Assembly (NCBI GenBank): GCA_015492295.1
Contig: WGFI01000037.1
Coordinates: 1-36,240, forward strand
Source of the DNA: Caldifarciminota bacterium
Lineage (GTDB): Bacteria; Hydrothermota; Hydrothermia; LBFQ01
Direction: 5' to 3'
Length of the DNA stretch: 36,240 nt
The notes under the pieces were generated by a model, which did no database searches, had not been told where the DNA came from, and was given only the letters and a program-made list of their open reading frames with translations. Position numbers and translations under genes: made by a program. Positions within the stretch are counted from its first letter, which is position 1. The number at the start of each line of letters is the position of its first letter. This document shows positions 16,597-24,341 of this stretch, one piece after another.

Positions 16597-18050
16597 CTTG
16601 ATTTTTTGATTTTTGGAGAGTTTTTTCTAATATACCCTATACCTTCAATCTTTTCGTAGTCATTTAACACTTCTATCAGATCTTCTTTCGCGAACCTTCT
16701 TCCCCAAACATCCACTATTATATCGGGCTTTAGCTTCCCTATGGAGTAGGAATAATCCCACTTGGTATGTCCCGGAGGCAGATATTTGAATCTTTCAATA
16801 AGGGATAGGTTTTTTATTTTACGGGCTGGCAGTCTCGCTATGTACCTATCGTTTTTACCGAGTAAATCTATGAATACGCGATTTTCCAGATAATAAGGAG
16901 GCATACCCGCCATAACGACCCCTATCTTCGCTCCTCTCTCGGTCATATCTTTGATTCTCAATATCTTCCTAAGGTACCTTTCATTGTACGATATGTGAAA
17001 TTCGTCCTTTGGATTTATAAAAACCTTTAACCTTGAAGGGTGCAGACCCGTGAGTGATAGAAGCAGAAATGATAACTTAAAAATAATGTTCCTTATTTTG
17101 CTTAAAGATACGCCAGAGGTGATCGCCACAATTGGAAATATGTTAAGCATAAACCTGTTGCTTTGAAATGAGCTTTCCCATACATCCCCACCCACATACA
17201 CAATATATACGCTCATTAGTGAGAAAACTATCAGAAAGACTCGTGCAAGCTTGGTTTTAAAATTCTTAATAACCCATAAAAAGCATAAGATATAGAGGAA
17301 CGGGTTGTAGAGTATCAAATGTTTTAAAAGAGAATATAGGCCACGAAGGTAGAGGTATATGCTTAAACCCGAGGCCTTTAAATAGAATGTGTTGGGTAGT
17401 ATATCACCGTAGTATAATATTCTAAAAACCGTCATACCCAGTACCGTTAGAAGAACGCTGAGGATCACCATTCCCCTCTCTTTGAAGTTATCAAGCAGAA
17501 GTAAGAAGAAAACGACTACGAGTATGTAATCCATCCTAATAAACACTCCAAGAGCCATAAGAATCGGTAAGATACCTTTTTTTCCGTTTAGGTATAAATA
17601 TAAAGACAGGGATGTTATTAAGAGAAGAGCCGAAACCTCCATACCCATCAGAGACCAGTATATGGCGGGCATGTAGAATAGAAAAATTGTAGCCGACCAT
17701 ATACCTGAACCTTTCTTCAACTTTTCAGAAGATAGGAATACGAGATACCCACTTATAATAAGGAAAATGGCGCCTGTTATTTGTACAAGCAAAGGTGTTT
17801 TTGAGGGTGGAAGATTTAAAAGGTGGAGTAAGTACATATACAATGTCCATCCGAGGTTCGTGAAACCTTCCACCTTATCGGCACCGCAAAACCAGACCAA
17901 ACCGCAACCTTTATAGAGACTTTTGGCATAGTCCATGGAAATCATAGCATCGTCAAACAAGGCGAAGAATCTCTCGTTATTTATAACGAATGATGAGGAG
18001 AATATGAAGTAGGAATAATAGACAGCTGCGATTAGGAGCATGAAAATCAT
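16593..18050 (-). CDS. GT-C family integral-membrane glycosyltransferase (AftB/ArnT-like)
   Basis: A 485-residue protein with about ten hydrophobic helices in the N-terminal 330 residues and a soluble C-terminal domain. The first extracytoplasmic loop carries the GT-C acidic motif (FDDAMISMDYAKSL) followed by GLVWFCGADKVEGFTN, like the DDAFISFRYA/GxxVEGYTN signature of polyprenyl-phosphate-sugar transferases. It probably moves a sugar from a lipid carrier to an envelope glycan or protein; the acceptor is unknown. The frame is open back to 18134, but ATG 18050 is chosen. It begins right at the first membrane helix and lies 9 nt after TATAAT, whereas the longer form would overlap the divergent gene. 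Confidence 0.85.
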   Translation of the reverse strand: MIFMLLIAAVYYSYFIFSSSFVINNERFFALFDDAMISMDYAKSLYKGCGLVWFCGADKVEGFTNLGWTLYMYLLHLLNLPPSKTPLLVQITGAIFLIISGYLVFLSSEKLKKGSGIWSATIFLFYMPAIYWSLMGMEVSALLLITSLSLYLYLNGKKGILPILMALGVFIRMDYILVVVFFLLLLDNFKERGMVILSVLLTVLGMTVFRILYYGDILPNTFYLKASGLSIYLYLRGLYSLLKHLILYNPFLYILCFLWVIKNFKTKLARVFLIVFSLMSVYIVYVGGDVWESSFQSNRFMLNIFPIVAITSGVSLSKIRNIIFKLSFLLLSLTGLHPSRLKVFINPKDEFHISYNERYLRKILRIKDMTERGAKIGVVMAGMPPYYLENRVFIDLLGKNDRYIARLPARKIKNLSLIERFKYLPPGHTKWDYSYSIGKLKPDIIVDVWGRRFAKEDLIEVLNDYEKIEGIGYIRKNSPKIKKSS

Positions 18051-18059
18051 ACTCCGAAT

Positions 18060-18065
18060 ATTATA
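18060..18065 (-). promoter_or_regulatory. -10 box TATAAT, leaderless start of GT-C gene
   Basis: On the minus strand TATAAT is followed by 9 nt (ATTCGGAGT) and ATG. It lies only 13 bp from the opposing -10 box at 18079. Confidence 0.65.
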
Positions 18066-18078
18066 CGGCCATCCTCCA

Positions 18079-18084
18079 TATAAT
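18079..18084 (+). promoter_or_regulatory. -10 box TATAAT, start of radical SAM gene
   Basis: TATAAT ends 11 nt before the ATG at 18096. Its -35 region must overlap the minus-strand promoter, so both cannot be occupied together. Confidence 0.6.
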
Positions 18085-18095
18085 GATACCCTCTC

Positions 18096-19418
18096 ATGAA
18101 GGTCGCGTTCATCTCTCCTGCGGGAGCTATGCACAGATATAACGGTAGTTTCTTTAAAACTTTACACTATGCACCTTTAACCTTAACAACGCTGGCATCT
18201 TATCTGCCCGAGGATGTTGATGTTGAAATATACGATGAAACCGTTGAAAAGATTCCGCTGGATCTTGACGCTGATCTTATAGGAATAACGGCTATAACGG
18301 GAACGGCGGAAAGGGCTTACAGATACGCCAAATACTTCCGTAGTAAAGGTATTAAGGTTATACTCGGAGGACCGCATCCCACGCTTATGCCCGAAGAAGC
18401 TATAAACCATGCCGATTCCGTTGTGGTTGGATTTGCCGATAACCTAATACCAGCTATAATTAAGGACTTTAAGGAAGGGAAGCTCAAAAAGATATATAGA
18501 GCGAACGGGGTTTCCTTGATAAACAAACCTCTACCGAGGAGAGATCTTTTGAAGAAGGGAAGATACATAACCATAAACAGCGTAGAGGCTGTTAGGGGAT
18601 GCATACATACCTGCAAGTTCTGCGTAATTCCGACTTTGATGAATTACAAACTTTATAAAAGACCCCTTAGGGAAGTGATAGAGGAGATAGAAAAGCTCCC
18701 CGGAAAGGAGGTCATATTCATAGATGTGAATCTGATATCCGATGTTCGGTATGCCAAAGAGCTATTCAAAGAGCTTGCACCACTTAAAAAGTGGTGGTTC
18801 GGTCTCGTTACGGTAAATATAGTTAAGAATGAGGAACTTTTTAACCTGATGGTCAAAAGTGGGTGCAAGGGTGTTCTCATAGGCTTTGAATCAATAACTC
18901 CGAATTCATTAAAAGATATAAACAAAGCGTTTAACAAGGTCAAGGAATATAAGCTCGTGGTTGATAAGTTGCACGATGCGGGTATAGGTATAAATGGAAC
19001 ATTCGTTTTTGGCGCCGACGGCGATGACAGAAGCGTCTTTGAAAGGACGGTTGATGCAGTAGTAAAGTTGAAGATTGATCTACCGAGATACGCTATACTC
19101 ACACCTTTCCCGAAAACGCCCCTCTGGTACGAACTGAACGAGGAAGGTAGGATATTTGAGAGGAGTTGGTCAATGTACGATGTTGAGCATTGCGTCTTCA
19201 AACCCAGAAACATGACACCCGAAGAGTTGGAAGAAGGTTTGCATTGGGCTTGGAAAGAAACATATTCGTTTATGAACATAGCAAAAAGGATTTCAAATTC
19301 AAGGGTTTTATGGATACTGAGCGCTTTAACCAACATCGGATACAAGATCTATGCTCACAAGCTGCCTACATTCACCCGTCAAAGGATGACGGATCACTCG
19401 GATATACCTGAATTTTAA
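18096..19418 (+). CDS. B12-binding domain radical SAM protein
   Basis: A 440-residue enzyme of the cobalamin-binding radical SAM group. Residues 1-125 form a B12-binding Rossmann domain (DLIGITAITGTAERAYRYAKYFRSKGIKVILGGPHPTLMPEEA) without the base-off DxHxxG histidine motif. Cys169, Cys173 and Cys176 (GCIHTCKFC) form the 4Fe-4S/SAM site, and GVLIGFES follows in the TIM barrel. The style (LHYAPLTLTTLASYLP near the N-terminus, KPRNMTPEELEEGLHWAWKETYS near the C-terminus) is that of BchE/HpnJ-type enzymes often tied to lipids and natural products. The true substrate is unknown. It is divergent from a GT-C glycosyltransferase; a common role in envelope glycolipids is possible but unproven. Confidence 0.88.
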   Translation: MKVAFISPAGAMHRYNGSFFKTLHYAPLTLTTLASYLPEDVDVEIYDETVEKIPLDLDADLIGITAITGTAERAYRYAKYFRSKGIKVILGGPHPTLMPEEAINHADSVVVGFADNLIPAIIKDFKEGKLKKIYRANGVSLINKPLPRRDLLKKGRYITINSVEAVRGCIHTCKFCVIPTLMNYKLYKRPLREVIEEIEKLPGKEVIFIDVNLISDVRYAKELFKELAPLKKWWFGLVTVNIVKNEELFNLMVKSGCKGVLIGFESITPNSLKDINKAFNKVKEYKLVVDKLHDAGIGINGTFVFGADGDDRSVFERTVDAVVKLKIDLPRYAILTPFPKTPLWYELNEEGRIFERSWSMYDVEHCVFKPRNMTPEELEEGLHWAWKETYSFMNIAKRISNSRVLWILSALTNIGYKIYAHKLPTFTRQRMTDHSDIPEF

Positions 19419-19489
19419 TGCGTTCATCTATTGGGGGAACAACATTGGTGGCTACACGATGACTTTTCTGCTGTAAGAGATAGAAGATG

Positions 19490-19511
19490 CGAAAGCCTTT
19501 TCGGGTTTTTC
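19490..19511 (+). terminator. Weak candidate intrinsic terminator
   Basis: After the radical SAM gene, CGAAA pairs with TTTCG around a 4-nt loop, followed by GG and TTTTT. The stem is only 5 bp and A/T-rich, so function is doubtful. It is the only terminator-like hairpin I noticed in the window. Confidence 0.25.
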
Positions 19512-19557
19512 TTGAGATATTATATAAAACCGTTTATTAGAACAAACATTTCTGGTT

Positions 19558-19563
19558 TATAAT
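19558..19563 (+). promoter_or_regulatory. -10 box TATAAT, leaderless start of small membrane protein
   Basis: TATAAT ends 9 nt before the ATG at 19573 (ACCCACATC between). There is no SD. Confidence 0.65.
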
Positions 19564-19572
19564 ACCCACATC

Positions 19573-19890
19573 ATGACGGCAAAAGATATAAAGGATAAGG
19601 CGATATTGGTTCTTATTTTGAACTTACTCATACCTGGCTTGGGGACCCTAATAGCCAAGGATGAGATAGCAGAGGCCCTCAAAAGAACGGGTAAAAATCC
19701 GAACGCCGATCCGAATTCCATATTTAGAAACGGTGTTATACAGCTTATACTGCTCGTAGCCGGATTTCTCACCTGCGGTATAACTTCCATAGTGGCGTGG
19801 ATATGGTCATTTATAATAGATACGCTTGTGAACTTCTATCCTGCCATGACTTCCGTTAAAGAGGAGGAGACCCAACAGGGAGAGCAGTAA
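19573..19890 (+). CDS. Small two-helix membrane protein
   Basis: A 105-residue protein with two hydrophobic segments: residues about 11-28 (LVLILNLLIPGLGTLIA, with the PGLGTLIAG-like turn seen in TM2-type and other small membrane proteins) and about 55-85, rich in Leu, Ile and Trp. Between them is a polar loop NADPNSIF, and the tail is acidic. No catalytic residues are seen. It precedes a toroid protein by 20 bp and is probably in its operon. Function is unknown. Confidence 0.75.
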   Translation: MTAKDIKDKAILVLILNLLIPGLGTLIAKDEIAEALKRTGKNPNADPNSIFRNGVIQLILLVAGFLTCGITSIVAWIWSFIIDTLVNFYPAMTSVKEEETQQGEQ

Positions 19891-19910
19891 AGGAAATCTC
19901 ACGGTAGAGT

Positions 19911-21002
19911 TTGATCTCGGAGAGGAAAGTAGGAAAGATAATTTTTTATGTTGAAAAGGAACATTACAAGGGTTTTGATCCCTATGATGGTTTGCTTTCG
20001 CCTTTAAGCAGGTTGAACATCCCCTTGTATCGTCTGATTTTTCAGCAGGTAGTTAAAAGATCAGGTGAGGGTGTTAGAAGGATTTTAAAGATAAAGAAAA
20101 CCCACAATCCCAAGGGTTTGGCGCTGTTCCTTTGGGCTTATTCCTTAATGGGGGATGAATGTAGGGCGAAGGAGGTATGGAATTTACTCAGGAAGTACTC
20201 TATAAGCACGAATGGAGGAGTGGGTTTCGGATATCCTTTCCCTTGGCAGAGCAGCGTATTCTATGTTCCACAAAATACTCCTAATGTTATAGTTACGAGT
20301 TTCGTCGTATTTGCGCTGTCATATGCTATTAAAAGGTTCGGTTGGAAACAGGATCTCACCTCTTTTATACCGTTCTATGAGAGGACATTGAATTTCTTCA
20401 AGGATGATAACGGTAAGTACTGGTTGAGCTATACTCCTTATGATAAATTGAGGATATTCAACTCATCCGTTTTAGGCGCTTTGGCTTATATCATGTGCGG
20501 AGGGAAAAAGGAAATACCTCTACTTATCTCGGAGACTTTGAGGTACTATCAAAGGGATGATGGTGGTTGGGTGTATGGCCTTGATAGACCTACGATGAAT
20601 TACATAGATAACATACATACAGCCTATAACCTTTGGGGTTTAACTGGAATAATGAACACTCTGAGAGAGCACTCCATAAAGGAAGTTATACTTAGGGGAT
20701 ACGGGTTTTATAAAAGGAATCTTTTTACAAAAAACGGCTTACCAAAATCCCGTATAAACAAAGTGAAGTTTGATACGCATGATGTATCGGTATCAATAAT
20801 AACATTCAAAATCTTCAAGGATGAGGATAAAGCGGAGAATTTAATGACTTGGGCTTTGAACAAATTGGTCAATGACGATGGAAGCGTATTCAACGGTCCG
20901 GGGGATAAGAGGGTGTTCATGAGATGGTCGGTCGCATGGTTATACCTATCTTTGGTATTTGAGAAACATTTCCCCTTTACCTTTGAGCCATCACCTTTAT
21001 GA
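19911..21002 (+). CDS. Alpha/alpha-toroid (prenyltransferase/terpene-cyclase-like) protein
   Basis: A 363-residue protein with helical repeats. QRDDGGWVYGLDRPTMNYIDNIHTAYNLWGL (written here as two parts: QRDDGGW then the HTAYNLWGL helix) matches the QW motif of squalene-cyclase and prenyltransferase-type toroids, and NDDGSVFNGPGDKRVFMRWSVAWLYL is a second partial repeat. The DxDD cyclase motif is absent. The N-terminal KGFDPYDGLLSPL is like toroid proteins found in polysaccharide clusters. No ATG is available; the longest frame starts with TTG at 19911, after an in-frame TAG just upstream, with AAAGGA about 18 nt away. The start is therefore uncertain. Its end overlaps the convergent gene by 26 bp. 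Confidence 0.7.
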   Translation: MISERKVGKIIFYVEKEHYKGFDPYDGLLSPLSRLNIPLYRLIFQQVVKRSGEGVRRILKIKKTHNPKGLALFLWAYSLMGDECRAKEVWNLLRKYSISTNGGVGFGYPFPWQSSVFYVPQNTPNVIVTSFVVFALSYAIKRFGWKQDLTSFIPFYERTLNFFKDDNGKYWLSYTPYDKLRIFNSSVLGALAYIMCGGKKEIPLLISETLRYYQRDDGGWVYGLDRPTMNYIDNIHTAYNLWGLTGIMNTLREHSIKEVILRGYGFYKRNLFTKNGLPKSRINKVKFDTHDVSVSIITFKIFKDEDKAENLMTWALNKLVNDDGSVFNGPGDKRVFMRWSVAWLYLSLVFEKHFPFTFEPSPL

Positions 21003-21891
21003 ACCTCAGGGTATGCTTATGCCAGTACCTGTTCGCATACTTGTTCAATCGTGGATCATCGGAGGAAATCGTATAATAACTCATAAGAGTGTGATACATG
21101 TACCTGTTTTTGATATAGAATCCGAGTCTGGATCTTTCAATTTCGCTACCTTCAAGTGCATGCTTGTATATAACGAACCATTCGTACATATATCTACTTG
21201 CACTTGCTTTGGCCGTATCTATCGCCGTATTTATAATTATACCAACCCTATCCTTAAAACCCATAAACATCATATAGGGTATAAACGCCTGCAATACCCT
21301 AAGTGCCGTATGATGGTACCCCTCTTTTATGCTTAGAGATAAGATTCGCTGGGTCTCTTTAAAGGTCTGCATATCCTCTATCTCATTCATAAGATTATAG
21401 AGACATTTCACATAGGATTTCATGAGCATCCCGGGTATCTCAAATGGTCCTTCAACCACTTTTAAACCTTCAATTTCCTCATACTCCACACTCTCACCTT
21501 TATAGAGCTTAAAATAGGCGATTTTAATCCCCTCCCAGAATCCTCTCCACTCGGGAGAACTATCCATATCCTCCCTGAACTCTTTAAGAGAATATCTATA
21601 TGCCAAGGGATTTAATCCCAGATATTCGTACAGTATCCTCCTCGTTGGAACATTATTTACGCATTTTATCGCTTTATAGTAATCCATACGAGATATTACA
21701 TACTTAACCACCTTAAACCAGCATACATCCTCACTTTTGCCGAATCTCTTGGTATATTCCTTTATAAACCAAGAAAGCCGATTGAACCATCCTAAATGGG
21801 CCATCTTAACACCTAAGGAGTAAGCTTTATCCCTATCCTTTGAATTAAAAGCCTCATCAATCTCTTTGAGGACCATTATCAAATTTGACAT
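20977..21891 (-). CDS. Helical protein of unknown family, paralogue of the upstream gene
   Basis: A 304-residue soluble, mostly helical protein without recognisable domain. It is homologous over its length to the product of the gene just upstream: TRRILYEYLGLNPLAYRYSLKEF matches TRRYILEIVGLNDKAYNLMLETF, and EGYHHTALRVLQAFIP matches LGYDHTAMFVLRFLIP. Both then share a helix ending near EWFVIYKHALE / ELFEMYRCYME. The pattern is reminiscent of TPR/ARM solenoids with strongly conserved aromatic residues. The start has a GGAGGT 5 nt upstream, inside the last codons of the first copy, so the pair is translationally linked. Confidence 0.75.
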   Translation of the reverse strand: MSNLIMVLKEIDEAFNSKDRDKAYSLGVKMAHLGWFNRLSWFIKEYTKRFGKSEDVCWFKVVKYVISRMDYYKAIKCVNNVPTRRILYEYLGLNPLAYRYSLKEFREDMDSSPEWRGFWEGIKIAYFKLYKGESVEYEEIEGLKVVEGPFEIPGMLMKSYVKCLYNLMNEIEDMQTFKETQRILSLSIKEGYHHTALRVLQAFIPYMMFMGFKDRVGIIINTAIDTAKASASRYMYEWFVIYKHALEGSEIERSRLGFYIKNRYMYHTLMSYYTISSDDPRLNKYANRYWHKHTLRFIKVMAQR

Positions 21892-21892
21892 A

Positions 21893-22798
21893 TCATACCT
21901 CCAATCCGAAGAGTTGCATAACCTTCAAATCGTGATGATGCTGATGTTTATCCACTATATGCCTTATCCTTCTTTCATGCCCTCCTTTCTTCTTATGTAA
22001 ATATCCCCGAGCCAGAAGCTCATGTATCAATGCCCAACGATCAACATAATACGGTATCTTAGCCTCAACATATTCCGTATATGTATCCTCCATATAACAA
22101 CGGTACATTTCAAAGAGTTCAAAGAACCACCTATTCCCCGTCTCATTTGACATATCTATCCCCAATTTCAGTAAAGGCATAGCGGTATCCTTCCCATTGA
22201 GATTATACACCACAGGTATGAGAAACCTTAGAACGAACATGGCAGTATGATCATAACCGAGATCCATTGAAGCCTGTAAATTTTCATAAAGTATATTGTA
22301 CGCGGAAGTGTAATCACCTCTCATCATCTCAGCCATGCCCCTTGCAAGATTGAGATTGCAGATCTCAATTTCAGTGACACTCTCAACTTTATCAGGTATA
22401 TCAGGGATTTCCCCTCTAAACATCCTATATATGGAATGCCTGAATATATAACTCGCGGGATAGTCTTTCTTAATCTCTTCAAAAGTTTCCAACATTAAAT
22501 TATAAGCCTTATCGTTCAAACCCACGATCTCCAATATGTACCTTCTTGTATCCTTGTATTTTGCCCTCTTGTAAGCCCTTTTCATATTAAAAAACATCAT
22601 GGATCTTATAACACCCAGCGAAAAGTCTATAAGCGAACCGTACTCGTAATTCTTATCAAAGTATTTTCTTACAATTTTGTACGCATACATGTACCAACCC
22701 ATCTTTATCGCCTCTATGGAATAGTGTGTAAGCTCATCTTTATCCGCCTTCTGTAATATACTCGGTAACCTTTTCCTGAACTCTTCCCTACGGTTCAT
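21893..22798 (-). CDS. Helical protein of unknown family, first of a tandem paralogous pair
   Basis: A 301-residue helical protein, basic at both ends, with no signal peptide. It shares the GLN.KAY and GY.HTA..VL..LIP signatures with the following gene. Its C-terminus has a His-rich stretch (DKHQHHHDLK) also partly seen in the second copy (YWHKHTLRFIK). Metal or nucleic-acid contact could explain this, but no known fold is recognised. The gene follows a TAAAAT box by 11 nt and is the first gene of the pair. Tandem duplication and divergence is the simplest origin. Confidence 0.75.
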   Translation of the reverse strand: MNRREEFRKRLPSILQKADKDELTHYSIEAIKMGWYMYAYKIVRKYFDKNYEYGSLIDFSLGVIRSMMFFNMKRAYKRAKYKDTRRYILEIVGLNDKAYNLMLETFEEIKKDYPASYIFRHSIYRMFRGEIPDIPDKVESVTEIEICNLNLARGMAEMMRGDYTSAYNILYENLQASMDLGYDHTAMFVLRFLIPVVYNLNGKDTAMPLLKLGIDMSNETGNRWFFELFEMYRCYMEDTYTEYVEAKIPYYVDRWALIHELLARGYLHKKKGGHERRIRHIVDKHQHHHDLKVMQLFGLEV

Positions 22799-22809
22799 AA
22801 CAACTCGGT

Positions 22810-22815
22810 ATTTTA
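22810..22815 (-). promoter_or_regulatory. -10-like box TAAAAT, start of paralogue pair
   Basis: TAAAAT on the minus strand, 11 nt before the ATG at 22798. It is less perfect than the other boxes. Confidence 0.4.
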
Positions 22816-22835
22816 TGGCAGTAATATCAACAAAT

Positions 22836-24266
22836 TTACCACTTCAATGTATCAACGAGTTCTCCCCATAGGTTATATATATAACACTTAACGCTTACGG
22901 CGGAATCGCATATCAACATCCTTTTCAATTCCCCAGAATTCAAACTAACCTGAAAGGTTTCTTTATGAACTTTGACCTTTTCATAATTCAACGCGGAGAA
23001 TATACCCTTTATATTGTACCTTTCTATCAATTTCAACATCTTCTCCCTATTCCTTAAAGAATCTACGGGATGATACATCATCAGATACACATTTCTATAC
23101 CTTTTCCTTCTAAATTCCAGATGATTTTCCAACCATTTGAATGAGGTGCGATCCACGCTTGGGGATCTCTTATAGTCTTTTAAAGAATTTAGAACTACGA
23201 AGAGGTCCCCCTCGTATCTCACATAGAAAGTGTTCCTCATGTATCTGTGGCTTCTCGGAGATGTGTATGGATTCGTTATATAGTAAGCGAAAAATGTTTC
23301 AGGTGATAAAATCTTGCTAAACAAAAACCACCTTCTGGAACGCTTTACCAGAGGTATTATACCTTTCTTGGTTTTTTTGTAAGGGGAAAGGTTCTCATTC
23401 TCGCCCATAACTACCATTACGGGTATAGAATTTGCGAAGGGTTCTATACATTTCAGAAGAGTTCTATACTGAATACCCGCTATGATGGTATCGGGGGATT
23501 TCTGTATGATATTACCGCCTAAGAAGACGATTTCTACGCCCTTAACACGCGCTATCGTTAGAAACCGTTGAAGGAGATCGCACTTTATACCGTTTATTCT
23601 TTGGGAAGGACTTTCCTCGTTTCCGCGGGAAGCCAGGTTAGTTATAAACGCGAAGCTGTAAAAATCAATACCTTTTGAAAGGGTCTTGAATGTATAAAAC
23701 CTTGTTCTCAGGGTTTCACCCCTGTATATTACCGTAATACGATAATTGAACACGGTGTTCGGGGGAAGCTTCCTCAATCTCGCATCGTATTTACCGCTGC
23801 GACTTACGGATTTCAACCTGTACCTCTTTCGGAATTTACCATCCTCAGAGCGAATCTCCAAATACACCTTGGTTCTCCGTTTGTAAGGTTTTAACCAGAA
23901 GACGATATTATAATTGGGATTTCCACTCCCATCGGTATATATAAAGGGACCCAGAAATATCCCAGGAAGCAGGTATCCATTTTTACCTATGTTATACGAA
24001 TACTTAGGGGAAATCCATGTTATTCCAAAAGTATCTTTGACGGATAAGCTCACCGAAATTCTGGTTGGATACTTCACTTTTAAGGTATCGCTTATGCATA
24101 TACCTTTTTCACAGCTCGCTCCCAATATGGTATCCTTACCGTCAATATCAACCCTAACAATGGGCTTGAATATCCTCTTCCTGATCTGCCAGGAAACTAC
24201 GATGTTCCCTCCCTTAGACACCACCTTGGGTTCCAAAAACATAAAATTCAGCAAAGTGTATAGCAT
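22836..24266 (-). CDS. Secreted phosphoesterase-like protein with degenerate active site
   Basis: A 476-residue protein with a hydrophobic N-terminus (MLYTLLNFMFLEP), a beta-rich region of fibronectin-III type (about 20-195, ending NTVFNYRITVIYRGETLRTRFYTFKT) and a C-terminal domain laid out as in purple acid phosphatases. Each metal-ligand motif is altered: FITNLAS for D-x-G, LGGN for GD (249-252), MGENE for GNHE (287-291), and FSALNYEK for GHxHxYER (423-430). Only YHP (398-400) keeps its His. It is therefore likely catalytically dead and used for binding. The tail VKCYIYNLWGELVDTLKW resembles the start of a sorting domain. ATG 24266 is chosen over the longer frame (to 24320) because TATAAT lies 9 nt upstream of it. 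Confidence 0.7.
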   Translation of the reverse strand: MLYTLLNFMFLEPKVVSKGGNIVVSWQIRKRIFKPIVRVDIDGKDTILGASCEKGICISDTLKVKYPTRISVSLSVKDTFGITWISPKYSYNIGKNGYLLPGIFLGPFIYTDGSGNPNYNIVFWLKPYKRRTKVYLEIRSEDGKFRKRYRLKSVSRSGKYDARLRKLPPNTVFNYRITVIYRGETLRTRFYTFKTLSKGIDFYSFAFITNLASRGNEESPSQRINGIKCDLLQRFLTIARVKGVEIVFLGGNIIQKSPDTIIAGIQYRTLLKCIEPFANSIPVMVVMGENENLSPYKKTKKGIIPLVKRSRRWFLFSKILSPETFFAYYITNPYTSPRSHRYMRNTFYVRYEGDLFVVLNSLKDYKRSPSVDRTSFKWLENHLEFRRKRYRNVYLMMYHPVDSLRNREKMLKLIERYNIKGIFSALNYEKVKVHKETFQVSLNSGELKRMLICDSAVSVKCYIYNLWGELVDTLKW

Positions 24267-24275
24267 GAAGGTAAT

Positions 24276-24281
24276 ATTATA
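24276..24281 (-). promoter_or_regulatory. -10 box TATAAT, leaderless start of phosphoesterase-like gene
   Basis: On the minus strand TATAAT plus 9 nt (ATTACCTTC) leads to ATG 24266. This decides the start codon. Confidence 0.6.
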
Positions 24282-24302
24282 AGGCCGATTAACATCACCT
24301 AC

Positions 24303-24331
24303 TTGACAAATAAAATCCACTACCTTAAAAT
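24303..24331 (+). promoter_or_regulatory. Full sigma-70-type promoter TTGACA-17-TAAAAT
   Basis: A consensus -35 TTGACA at 24303-24308, a 17-bp spacer and TAAAAT at 24326-24331, which ends 10 nt before ATG 24342. The TTG of the -35 box would otherwise be read as a start codon for the downstream gene; the promoter shows that it is not. Confidence 0.75.
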
Positions 24332-24341
24332 ATCCAGTGAT

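Noticed and set aside
18096..21002. A hopanoid or squalene-cyclase cluster formed by the B12-radical SAM and toroid genes
   Set aside because: The toroid protein lacks the DxDD cyclase motif and is too short for squalene-hopene cyclase; the genes are in separate transcription units.
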